NCBI GenBank assembly: GCA_965220955.1
Contig: CBDCRK010000035.1
Location: 1 to 64,000 of the forward strand
DNA length: 64,000 bases
Direction of reading: 5' to 3'
Source of the DNA: CBDCRK01 sp965220955
GTDB lineage: Bacteria; Desulfobacterota; Binatia; Bin18; CBDCRK01
Part shown: positions 33,705 through 42,075 of the stretch, piece by piece
Numbering within the stretch: position 1 is the stretch's first letter
Layout: each line of letters starts with the position of its first letter
Translations under genes and position numbers: made by a program
Notes under the pieces: generated by a model
What the model saw: the letters and a program-made list of their open reading frames with translations, nothing else
Database searches by the model: none
Told to the model about the DNA's origin: nothing

Positions 33705-35762
33705 CTATACCAAGATCGGAGCGATCACGAGAGACACAATGGCCATAAGCTTAATGAGAATGTTCATGGATGGACCAGCAGTGTCCTTCAAAGGATCACC
33801 AACTGTATCCCCTACTACTGCAGCCTTGTGCGCCTCAGTGCCCTTCTGTTCCCCAGGGATTTCTCCCTTTTCGATGGCCTTTTTAGCGTTATCCCAAGCA
33901 CCGCCAGCATTGGCCATCATCAATGCCAGGATTACGCCTGTTACCGTAGCGCCAGCCAGCATTCCCCCTAGTGCATCCGGCCCGAGTCCTAAGCCTATTA
34001 CCACCGGTGCAAACACTGCGGTCAGGCCAGGGAGGATCATTTCTTTAAGGGCCGCTGTGGTTGAGATATCTACACAGCGTGCAGCGTCCGGACGGGCTCC
34101 TGGGCGCCCCTCCAGAAGACCAGGAATTTCACGAAACTGCCGCCGGATCTCATCGACCATCTGTCCTGCTGCCCTGCCCACTGCAGTCATGGTAAGTGCA
34201 GCAATGAAAAAAGGCAGAACTCCACCCAGGAAAAGTCCGATCACTACCATGGGATTAGTCACAATGATTTGCAGCGGCTGGAGCCCGGCCTGAAGGAGCT
34301 TTTGGTCTATCGTCTGGGTATAGGCAGAAAATAGAGCCAGAGCGGTCAGCGCCGCCGAGCCTATGGCAAACCCCTTGCCAATCGCCGCAGTAGTATTTCC
34401 TAAGGCGTCAAGCCCATCGGTAATCTTACGCACCTCCGGCCCCAGCTCTGCCATCTCGGAGATGCCGCCGGCATTGTCAGCAATGGGCCCATAAGCATCC
34501 ACGCTCATGGTGATACCTACGGTTGCTAGCATGCTAACACCGGCAATGCCGATGCCGTAAAGGCCGGCGGTGTAGTTGGCAATAAAGATCACCACACAGA
34601 TAGCAATAACCGGTAGCGCGCAACTTTCCAGCCCTATGGCCAGGCCATGAATAATGTTTGTTGCTGATCCGGTCTGGCTGGCATGAGCAATACGCATAAC
34701 TGGGGCAGCAGAGGTATAGTATTCGGTAATAAAGCCAATGACGACACCCACGCCGCAACCAAAAAGCACTGCCCAGAAGACAGACCTGCTTATGCCTAGA
34801 GCTTGTACCAACCAGAGTGCCCCCAGAATAAAAATACTGGCAGAAATGATTGGAGCATAGCGTAAGGCAGACTGGGGGCCAGCGTTTTTCAGCAGGCGCA
34901 TGGAAGCAATCCCAAAAAAAGAGGCTAGAAGTCCTATTATAGCTAGGTCCAGGGGAAACGCCATAAGCCGCTGCCGCAACACCGCCTCGCTCATTGCCGT
35001 ATCTGCGGCAAGGCGGGTAAAGGCTTCTCCATAAAGAGTAGCCGCAATGGCAATGGAAGCAATCATCGAACCAACATATGACTCAAAAATGTCTGCCCCC
35101 ATGCCTGCTACGTCACCAACATTGTCCCCCACATTGTCGGCAATCACCCCAGGATTACGGGGGTCATCCTCAGGAATACCGGCTTCCACCTTTCCTACTA
35201 GATCACTGCCCACGTCCGCGGCCTTAGTGTAAATTCCCCCACCTACGCGGGCAAAGAGAGCAATAGAGCTTGCCCCCATGGCAAAGCCGTTAATGTATTG
35301 GGCTGTAGTTGGGTCACCATACAGCTGGAAAAATATCCCCACCCCTATAAGCCCCAGACTGGCCACTGCCAGTCCCATCACTACCCCGCCATTGAATGCC
35401 ACCAACAGGGCGGCCCCTTCTCCCCCGTCCCTAGCAGCCTGCGAGGTACGGACGTTAGCCTTGGTTGCGGCCTGCATACCCACAAAGCCCGCCAAAACTG
35501 AACAAGCAGCACCAGAGATAAATGCTACTGCAGTCTGCCAAGCCACCTGCCAAGCAAGCAGGACAAAAATCCCCAAAACAAAGAGGGCAAGAATCCGATA
35601 CTCCCGCCTGAGGAACGCCATTGCTCCCTCGTAGATGTATCCCGCAATCTCCTGCATCCTCTCACTGCCATCAGGATAGCGGCGTACTACAAAATAGAGC
35701 GCCGAGGCAACTCCTAGGCCAACGAACCCGAAGACAGGCGAGGCCTGAACGATCCCATCCAT
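33705..35762 (-). CDS. hppA: membrane-bound ion-pumping pyrophosphatase, K+-dependent type
   Basis: The 685-residue protein has about 16 membrane helices. The active-site blocks are complete: DVGSDLVGKVEAGIPEDDP with the following NPGVIADNVGDNVGD, the DAYGPIADNAGG block and the C-terminal DTVGDPLKDTAGP. In LGNTTAAIGKG the position that is Lys in K+-independent enzymes is Ala, which marks the K+-dependent class. It couples pyrophosphate hydrolysis to H+ or Na+ export; which ion cannot be read here. It stands between rpsF and pth. Confidence 0.96.
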   Translation of the reverse strand: MDGIVQASPVFGFVGLGVASALYFVVRRYPDGSERMQEIAGYIYEGAMAFLRREYRILALFVLGIFVLLAWQVAWQTAVAFISGAACSVLAGFVGMQAATKANVRTSQAARDGGEGAALLVAFNGGVVMGLAVASLGLIGVGIFFQLYGDPTTAQYINGFAMGASSIALFARVGGGIYTKAADVGSDLVGKVEAGIPEDDPRNPGVIADNVGDNVGDVAGMGADIFESYVGSMIASIAIAATLYGEAFTRLAADTAMSEAVLRQRLMAFPLDLAIIGLLASFFGIASMRLLKNAGPQSALRYAPIISASIFILGALWLVQALGISRSVFWAVLFGCGVGVVIGFITEYYTSAAPVMRIAHASQTGSATNIIHGLAIGLESCALPVIAICVVIFIANYTAGLYGIGIAGVSMLATVGITMSVDAYGPIADNAGGISEMAELGPEVRKITDGLDALGNTTAAIGKGFAIGSAALTALALFSAYTQTIDQKLLQAGLQPLQIIVTNPMVVIGLFLGGVLPFFIAALTMTAVGRAAGQMVDEIRRQFREIPGLLEGRPGARPDAARCVDISTTAALKEMILPGLTAVFAPVVIGLGLGPDALGGMLAGATVTGVILALMMANAGGAWDNAKKAIEKGEIPGEQKGTEAHKAAVVGDTVGDPLKDTAGPSMNILIKLMAIVSLVIAPILV

Positions 35763-35780
35763 AGTCTGTATCCCTTTCTC

Positions 35781-36359
35781 TTAAGCTCTCTCTGGAGAAC
35801 GTATATTAAACATGCTCATGGCCTTTTGCGGTCCCTCTGCCAGCAGCACTTCTACTGCCTCCACCGCCCATTCCACCGCAGGGAAAATAGACTCTTCCTC
35901 AGCAGGAGTAAAGGGCTGGAGAACGAAATCCACCGGGTCCTGTCCAGCAGGGGGTCTGCCAATTCCTATCTTGACACGGAAGAAATCTTTTGTGCCTAAA
36001 CTGACAATGATCGACTCGATTCCTCGATGACCGCCGGCTCCGCCGTTTTCCCTGCCCCTGATGCGACCAATGGCTAAATCCATATCATCATGTACTACAA
36101 CGAAGTCAGATGAAGGAAGGTGGTAGAAGTCGCGTAGCCACGCCACAGCTTCACCACTGTGGTTCATAAACGTCCCGGGCTGGACAAGGAGGATGGTCTC
36201 TGCTCCCCAACATCCTTCTCCCACAAACGACCGGTGCATTTGGCGGGACATTTGACTCCCCCATCGCTTTGCCAGCCACTCCACCACCCAAAACCCCAAA
36301 TTGTGCCTGGTCTTTTTGTACTCAGGGCCGGGGTTGCCCAGGCCGACTACTACTCTCAC
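35781..36359 (-). CDS. pth: peptidyl-tRNA hydrolase
   Basis: The protein has VRVVVGLGNPGPEYKKTRHN with the catalytic His, QPGTFMNHSGEAV, the VVVHDDMDLAIGRIR block with the catalytic Asp, and GGAGGHRGIESI. It recycles peptidyl-tRNAs released from ribosomes. GTG 36359 gives 192 residues, the usual length. TTG 36452 would add 31 unconserved residues. It follows rplY, the common ribose-phosphate synthase-L25-pth order. Confidence 0.94.
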   Translation of the reverse strand: MRVVVGLGNPGPEYKKTRHNLGFWVVEWLAKRWGSQMSRQMHRSFVGEGCWGAETILLVQPGTFMNHSGEAVAWLRDFYHLPSSDFVVVHDDMDLAIGRIRGRENGGAGGHRGIESIIVSLGTKDFFRVKIGIGRPPAGQDPVDFVLQPFTPAEEESIFPAVEWAVEAVEVLLAEGPQKAMSMFNIRSPERA

Positions 36360-36461
36360 TCGCTTTCTGTGGTCTCTCTTAACTAGGCTAGGCGTTGCTA
36401 AAGGCAAGGGCTGCGTCCAGGAAGTCAGAGGGTTAACAAATAGCAGGGCCAAAAGTTCCCT

Positions 36462-37114
36462 TTACCCCGCCGCTGCGGCTCTCTCCTGCGCCGCAGCGGG
36501 AGCCGCACCTTCCGCCGCTGGGGCTGCGGCCTCTTCGGCCTTCACCTCGGCTACGGTTGGGGCCAACACGGTAACCAGAGCAAAGTCAGCATCATATATC
36601 GCCTGTACCCCTTGGGGCAGGGCTAGTTCAGACACATGCAGTGCGTGGCGAATACCCAGACTAGAGACCTCAACCTCGACAAAGCCAGGAATGTCGGTGG
36701 GTAGGCATTCTACCTCGACCTCCCGGCGCAGAGGGCTGGAGGATGCCGCCGGCCGTTACCCCTTGGGCTCTGCCAGAAAAGTGGAGGGGCACGGTTACAT
36801 GGATTTTTTTTGTTAAGGTCGACTTCATAAAAGTCAATGTGCAGGATTTGCCCGGTCACCGGATGAGCCTGTACCTCTTTCAGCAGCGTCACTTTGTTAT
36901 TGAGTATAGCCTCTGGAGAGTCAAACTGAATTAGGCGCGTCCCCTCTAGCCCGGCTATGTGTGTAATAAATCCCTTGGCATCTAGACTAATACAGACAGC
37001 AGAATTGCCCGAGCTATAGAACACCCCGGGAACTCTTCCCTCACGGCGTAGTCGACGCGCTGCGCCCTTTCGCTTTTCTTGACGTTGTTCAACCTTAAGC
37101 GGAATAGTTTCCAT
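36462..37114 (-). pseudogene. rplY: 50S ribosomal protein L25 (CTC form), two frameshifts
   Basis: The N-terminal frame (from 37114) reads METIPLKVEQRQEKRKGAAR through HIDFYEVDLNKK. An eight-A run at 36804-36811 shifts to another frame, where the family continues IHVTVPLHF and GVTAGGILQP. A second extra base near 36730 leads to the last frame, with LRREVEVECLPTDIPGFVEV and an Ala- and Glu-rich tail ending at TAA 36462-36464. Two single-base insertions explain everything. As read it would stop early. L25 is not strictly essential, so real decay is possible, but sequencing indels are an equal explanation. Confidence 0.75.
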
Positions 37115-37155
37115 TTTTTACCCCTGTACGGGCACGGCGCGCCGTGCCCCCTACG

Positions 37156-38132
37156 TCAAACAAACAAGGAGCTGATGGACTCCTCGTTATGAATGCGACG
37201 AATTGCCTCGCCAATCAAGTGAGCTACGGACAAGACCCGGATACGGTCGTATTCCTGCACCGCAGGCCGTAATGGTACAGTATCTGTCACCACTAACTCT
37301 TCCAGCACCGACGCTTGCAACCGCTCAATGGCTGGACCGGAAAGAACCGGGTGGGCACAGCAAGCCATCACTGCCAAAGCACCAGCTGCATGGATTGCTG
37401 CTGCCGCCATCACAATCGTACCAGCCGTGTCCACAATGTCATCCACCAGGATTGCTACCCGCCCCTCTACTTCACCAATGACCCGCATCTCTGCCACATC
37501 CACGTTGGCCTTGTCGCTGGTGTTGTCCTCCTCGTCCCGCGAGCGCCGCTTGTCAATAATAGCAAGGCTTGCCCCTAGCCGCTTGGCAAACGCCCGGGCA
37601 CGTTCCACACCGCCAGCGTCAGGAGAAACAATGCTAACTTCCTCCTTGCTAATACGCGAACGGAGATAAGAAAGGAGAACCGGGGTAGCATAAAGATTAT
37701 CCACTGGAATGTTGAAAAATCCCTGAATTTGTCCGGCATGGAGGTCCATAGTAAGGACGCGGGAGGCACCGGCGGTAGCAACCAGATCAGCTACCAGCTT
37801 AGCGCTGATGGGTACCCGAGGGGCAATTTTACGATCCTGACGGCCATAACCATAATACGGTATCACTGCGGTGATGCGGCTGGCTGAAGCCCGTTTAAAA
37901 CGCATCAAGCATGAGAAGGAGCTCCATTAGGTTGTCGTTGCCAGGGGGTGCAAATTGACTGGACAACAAACACGTCTCCTCCCCTGACATTCTCGGTGAT
38001 CTCGACCGCAATTTCCCCATCGCTAAACCGGCGTATATCCGCTGCTCCCAGCGGCATCCCCAGATAGGCGCAGATCTCCTGGGTAAGAGGGCGGTTCGAG
38101 CTACCCGTAAAGATCTTGAGCATGTCCTTCAT
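37156..38132 (-). pseudogene. prs: ribose-phosphate pyrophosphokinase, two frameshifts
   Basis: The N-terminal part (from ATG 38132, with GAGGAGG upstream) reads MLKIFTGSSNRPLTQEIC through VFVVQSICTP. A five-C run (37944-37948 on the plus strand as G) shifts the frame; GNDNLMELLLMLDAF follows in the next frame. A four-base T/A run at 37897-37900 shifts it again, after which KRASASRITAVIPYYGYGRQDRK, DLHAGQIQGFF, VSPDAGGVERA and the PRPP loop VDDIVDTAGT are intact. The enzyme makes PRPP from ribose 5-phosphate and ATP. It is normally essential, so the two homopolymer indels may be sequence errors rather than a dead gene. Confidence 0.8.
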
Positions 38133-38162
38133 CAGCTCCTCCTCGAGAAGCACAAACCGTAG

Positions 38163-38235
38163 CTGGGGAGGCAGGATTCGAACCTGCGCGTGGCGGGTCC
38201 AAAGCCCGCTGCCTTTCCAGCTTGGCTACTCCCCA
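38163..38235 (-). tRNA. tRNA-Gln (UUG)
   Basis: The cloverleaf has acceptor TGGGGAG/CTCCCCA, anticodon stem GCGGG/CCCGC around CTTTGGA giving anticodon UUG, and T-arm GCAGGTTCGAATCCTGC. The discriminator is G. It lies between ispE and prs, the usual position. Confidence 0.95.
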
Positions 38236-38409
38236 GTGATTTAACGCCGCCTTTCATCCATCCTCTCATTATATTCTCGCCCACAGGTTACAACTCTTCC
38301 GCGCACTGGCTGAAGGCTTCCCAGACATTCAAAGAAAGATTCTCTAAGCATATCAGGGATTTACAGGAAAGTCTACGGCACCAGGACTAGTCAGCTTTCT
38401 GTATCATCT

Positions 38410-39309
38410 TTACCACTCGAAGTCTACGGGCAGCTCTTTCCTTACTAAAGTCTTTACCACAAATACGCTTCTCTGTCCCATAACAGCTCTGGCAGCCCTG
38501 TGAGCTTCCTTTTCTGACTGAAATACCCCAAACACCGCTGACCCACTACCGGACATGGCGGCTCCCCTTGCTCCAAGATCAAACAGCTCCTCTTTGAGAC
38601 GGGTAATGACAGGATAATGGGGAAGAACAGCTCTTTCCAGGTCGTTGACAAGCAGCCCATAGAGTGGCCAGTGACCCGTAAGAAATGGCTCGATAACCGG
38701 AAGAAGAGATTCCACAAGCGGTAACTCATCAAACCGGGCATAAGCCCAGGGGGTAGAGATGGCAAAATTTGGGACAATAAGTACAAGCCACAGCGTCGAT
38801 AGTCCCTCTATGGGTGTTACAACCTCCCCAATGCCCCTTATTCGGGCTGGCTGGCAAGAGACAAAAAAAGGCACGTCCGCTCCTAGACGAGCCCCTAAAG
38901 CTGATAGCTCCTCCTCTCTTAAGCCTAAAGCCAGCAGGCTATTTAACCCCTTGAGCACTGCTGCAGCATTACTGCTGCCCCCTCCCAGACCACTACCCGC
39001 AGGGATTATCTTATGCAAATCAATGGTAACCTCCGCCCTTGTTTTGGTTTCCCGCAAAAGTAGGGCGGCTGCCTTATATGCTAAGTTCGTCTCTCCCCCG
39101 GGAACGGTTGGGTCATTGCTGAGCACCTCGATTTTAGGTTCTGAACCTTGGCCCCTAGACTCTAGACTTCGGACCCTGATCTCCAGCTCATCCCACAAGC
39201 TGACCGGAACCATTAGGGAGTCAAGTAGATGGTAACCATCAGCCCTTCTGCCAGTGATCTTGAGAAAAAGATTAACTTTGGCCGGAGCCAGCACTTGTAT
39301 TTCCTCCAT
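38410..39309 (-). CDS. ispE: 4-diphosphocytidyl-2-C-methyl-D-erythritol kinase
   Basis: The 299-residue GHMP kinase has LAPAKVNLFLKITGRRADGY at the N-terminus, the ATP loop IPAGSGLGGGSSNAAA, DVPFF, and GAAMSGSGSAVFG at the C-terminus. It phosphorylates CDP-methylerythritol in the MEP isoprenoid pathway. ATG 39309 is the family start; the frame is open further upstream. It is divergent from the inositol-phosphatase-like gene across 52 bases, so their promoters must overlap. Confidence 0.95.
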   Translation of the reverse strand: MEEIQVLAPAKVNLFLKITGRRADGYHLLDSLMVPVSLWDELEIRVRSLESRGQGSEPKIEVLSNDPTVPGGETNLAYKAAALLLRETKTRAEVTIDLHKIIPAGSGLGGGSSNAAAVLKGLNSLLALGLREEELSALGARLGADVPFFVSCQPARIRGIGEVVTPIEGLSTLWLVLIVPNFAISTPWAYARFDELPLVESLLPVIEPFLTGHWPLYGLLVNDLERAVLPHYPVITRLKEELFDLGARGAAMSGSGSAVFGVFQSEKEAHRAARAVMGQRSVFVVKTLVRKELPVDFEW

Positions 39310-39361
39310 AGCCCTATACCATTGCACCACACCCCTTCCTGTGGCAAGAAGGTTTGCTGCT

Positions 39362-40153
39362 ATGGAAGAATTTGTTAATGCGGCGTTGATAGCCGTCCAT
39401 AAAGCCGGAGAGCTGCTGCAGGCCAACTGGATGCAGACCAAGCAGATTGAAACCAAATCAGATCTAACTGATCTTGTGACTAATGTAGACAAGGAAGCCG
39501 ACGCCATGATCACCCACTTCCTGCGCTCTACCTTTCCGGACCACAGCATTGTTTCCGAAGAGTCTCCGGCCACGCAGGGTAAGGATCCTTATTGTTGGTA
39601 TATTGATCCCATCGATGGCACCACCAACTTTGCTCACACTTACCCACATTTTTCCGTATCTATAGCCCTGGCTCAGGGGACCTCTATGATTGTGGGGGTG
39701 GTCTATGACCCCCTGCGAGATGAAACGTTTTGCGCCCAGAGGGACAAAGGGGCAACCCTAAACGGCACGCCCATCCATGTATCTTCTGTTTCCAGCCTGG
39801 GTCGCTCCCTACTGCTGACCGGCTTTCCCTATGACCGGCGCCAGCGTAGTGAGTTCTATCTGCGCTTCTATCAGGCTTTTATGCTGCGTACCCAAGGGGT
39901 ACGCAGAAGCGGCTGTGCCTCCCTGGACCTTTGCTATGTGGCCGCAGGCCGTGCCGATGGCTTCTGGGAATGGCGGCTCTATCCCTGGGATACAGCCGCG
40001 GGTGGGCTGATAGTGGAGGAAGCTGGAGGCAGGATGAGTGACTTCTCCGATGATCCCTTTGACCTTTTTGGCGAGCAAACGCTGGCTTCTAATGGGCTAG
40101 TTCACCAAGAAGCAGTGACAATCCTGCAAGAGGTCATCACAACCACGGAATAG
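39362..40153 (+). CDS. suhB: inositol monophosphatase family protein
   Basis: The 263-residue protein has the metal and phosphate motifs of the family: DLVTNVDKEAD, EES (residues near 68-70), WYIDPIDGTTNFAHTYPHFS and the C-terminal WEWRLYPWDTAAGGLIVEEA. It hydrolyses inositol 1-phosphate or related sugar phosphates with Mg2+. ATG 39362 starts the family match. A beta-lactamase-fold gene follows after 11 bases. Confidence 0.93.
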   Translation: MEEFVNAALIAVHKAGELLQANWMQTKQIETKSDLTDLVTNVDKEADAMITHFLRSTFPDHSIVSEESPATQGKDPYCWYIDPIDGTTNFAHTYPHFSVSIALAQGTSMIVGVVYDPLRDETFCAQRDKGATLNGTPIHVSSVSSLGRSLLLTGFPYDRRQRSEFYLRFYQAFMLRTQGVRRSGCASLDLCYVAAGRADGFWEWRLYPWDTAAGGLIVEEAGGRMSDFSDDPFDLFGEQTLASNGLVHQEAVTILQEVITTTE

Positions 40154-40164
40154 GAAGGGAAACT

Positions 40165-41025
40165 ATGCTGCAGGCCGGAGATATAACTATCCACTTCCTT
40201 AACGACGGCTTTTGGTGGGATGACGGCGGGGCACAGTTTGGCATTGTGCCCAAAGAGTTATGGCAGAAAGAAAAACCAGCCAATGCACGCAATCGCATCA
40301 AAATGACCCTCACATGTCCTCTCATTCTCACCGATAAAAAGGTTATCCTTGTTGATACCGGCATTGGTAACCGCCTAAACACCAGGGAAACTGAGATCTT
40401 TACTCCGGAAAGAGAAGAAGGACTCGTCGGCAAGCTTCGCACCCTAGGACTAAAACCAGAAGACGTTACTCACGTTATTCTTTCGCACCTGCACTTCGAC
40501 CATGTAGGCGGAGTCATCGACAAACAAGAGAACGGAACGATCCAGTCTGTTTTTTACCAGGCCAAACACTGCATACAAAAAGCCGAGTGGGAGTTGGCAA
40601 CAAACCCCCCTGATGAGCGGCTGGCCGCTGCTTATCGCCACGCGCCCGAGTGCCTTGAAGCCCTTAAAGAAACCCAATTACTCAATGGCGATTCTGAGGT
40701 CACCCCGCACGTACGCACCACTATCTCCGGCGGGCACACCGCCTTTCACCAGTGCGTCATTGTAGAGTCCGGAGGAACGGGTCTCATCCATCTTGCCGAC
40801 ATTGTCCCAACCACTTCGCACCTGCGCCCGGCCTGGAATGCGGCCTATGACACCGACCCATTAAAAACCATGGCGTCGAAAAAGCGGCTGCTGGCAGAGG
40901 CCCAACAGAAAAACCTCTGGATCTCCTTCTCTCACGATGACCAAGTCGCTGCCGGCAAACTGAGCAAAGAAGCAGGAAAGAGCCCCCAGCTCCAAGAGAC
41001 CATTGCTATTATTGACCGGCAGTAG
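40165..41025 (+). CDS. metallo-beta-lactamase-fold hydrolase
   Basis: The 286-residue protein has the binuclear zinc motif LSHLHFDHVGG, an upstream LVDTGIGNRL, GGHTAFHQCV (second His), LADIVPTTSH with the bridging Asp and SFSHDDQV (last His). It is co-transcribed with the phosphatase before it. The fold covers lactonases, hydrolases and other enzymes; the substrate is unknown. The length and form fit the AHL-lactonase/MBL group, which is only a structural likeness. Confidence 0.88.
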   Translation: MLQAGDITIHFLNDGFWWDDGGAQFGIVPKELWQKEKPANARNRIKMTLTCPLILTDKKVILVDTGIGNRLNTRETEIFTPEREEGLVGKLRTLGLKPEDVTHVILSHLHFDHVGGVIDKQENGTIQSVFYQAKHCIQKAEWELATNPPDERLAAAYRHAPECLEALKETQLLNGDSEVTPHVRTTISGGHTAFHQCVIVESGGTGLIHLADIVPTTSHLRPAWNAAYDTDPLKTMASKKRLLAEAQQKNLWISFSHDDQVAAGKLSKEAGKSPQLQETIAIIDRQ

Positions 41026-41030
41026 GCGTA

Positions 41031-41126
41031 GTGCGCACGAGTTACCTCAAGCTGCTCTCTTTCCGTGCGCAGGGCGCGCGCTATAGCCTGATCTTCATTG
41101 AGGACGATATCGTCTCGCTAAAGTGA
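41031..41126 (+). CDS. small open reading frame, 31 residues
   Basis: GTG 41031 to TGA 41124-41126 reads VRTSYLKLLSFRAQG and SLIFIEDDIVSLK. It follows the hydrolase stop by 5 bases. The composition looks protein-like but I do not recognise it. It overlaps one copy of a 31-base repeat, so it may be part of an untranslated element instead. Confidence 0.3.
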   Translation: MRTSYLKLLSFRAQGARYSLIFIEDDIVSLK

Positions 41127-41232
41127 GGGCGGCACCCTGCATCGTGTGCCTTGACATTCCTTCCCTACCCCCTTAATGTGCAATTCATTATGAGGATAGT
41201 CCTCTTTCCGTACGCAGGGCGCACGCTATGGC
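41057..41232. repeat. two 31-base direct repeats, 145 bases apart
   Basis: Copies at 41057-41087 and 41202-41232 share 28 of 31 bases (CTCTTTCCGT, GCAGGGCGC and GCTAT are common). The region between the hydrolase and the dehydrogenase holds no other gene. Confidence 0.75.
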
Positions 41233-41258
41233 TATCCATTTAGGCTAGGGAAGCTATA

Positions 41259-42050
41259 ATGACAGACCTTTCCGCCACTATTGCTGGTATCCACTTTCCT
41301 TTCTGTATTATGAATGCCTCAGGAGCACTTTCAACAGCCAAAGAGGAGTTGCTCGCCCTAGCAGAGTCTGGGAGTGGGGCCGTTGTCACCAAATCGATTA
41401 CCTCTGATTTTTTTCTGGACCCAGGGGCCCGTTGTGGACTGGAGAATCCCGGGCATAACTATTATGTGCAACTCCTACCGGAGCTGGCACAATACGGTAA
41501 ACCGATTATAACCAGCGTGGCCGGAATGGGCGTTGACGGGTATATCATTGTTGCTAGGGCTCTGGCTCAAGCAGGGGCGAGCCTTATTGAACTGAATCTG
41601 AGTGATCCCCATGTACGGGAGAAGCTTGCTCCCTTTGCTTCAGCCAAACATCTCTGGACCTTGCTGTATGCGATTCGCAAAGAAGTACTTACGCCCCTGG
41701 CGGTCAAACTTCCCCCCACTATTCCGCTCTCCTACCCAGAGATGACAGCAATCTTGAGCGAGGTCGGAGTGGAAGTTATAGTAGGTCACAATAACCCAAC
41801 GCCAAGCGGAGGCGCAGCTCCGCCCCAAGTGACAGAGTTATGCCAGGCGTCAAACGGCAAGCTAGACATTATTGGTGTTGGCGGTGTTGTTAGCGGCAAG
41901 GATGCCTATGCCGCCCTGCAGGATGGAGCCAAGGCGATTCAGATTGGTTCGGCCCTAGTCAGAGAAGGACCCGAAGTTTTCGCCCGCCTGTACCGAGAGA
42001 TGGCTGAGCCCGCCCATAGATCGAATGCCGCCACACCCGCTGCTGATTAG
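41259..42050 (+). CDS. dihydroorotate dehydrogenase-like TIM-barrel oxidoreductase
   Basis: The 263-residue protein resembles class 1 dihydroorotate dehydrogenase: MNASGALST near the N-terminus, VVTKSITSDFFLDP, ENPGHNYYVQLLPELAQYGK with the following PIITSVAG, ELNLSDPH, PLAVKLPP and the FMN-phosphate loop IIGVGGVVSGKDAYAALQDGA. The catalytic nucleophile loop is not clear from the sequence and the chain is shorter than PyrD (about 300). A related flavin enzyme is therefore also possible. It lies 25 bases before the selenoprotein gene. Confidence 0.8.
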   Translation: MTDLSATIAGIHFPFCIMNASGALSTAKEELLALAESGSGAVVTKSITSDFFLDPGARCGLENPGHNYYVQLLPELAQYGKPIITSVAGMGVDGYIIVARALAQAGASLIELNLSDPHVREKLAPFASAKHLWTLLYAIRKEVLTPLAVKLPPTIPLSYPEMTAILSEVGVEVIVGHNNPTPSGGAAPPQVTELCQASNGKLDIIGVGGVVSGKDAYAALQDGAKAIQIGSALVREGPEVFARLYREMAEPAHRSNAATPAAD

Positions 42051-42075
42051 GCGGGTTCTTTTGCGGAGGAAATCT

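Noticed and set aside
33739..34293. Plus-strand ORF opposite hppA
   Set aside because: Its composition mirrors the pyrophosphatase codons; no independent motif.
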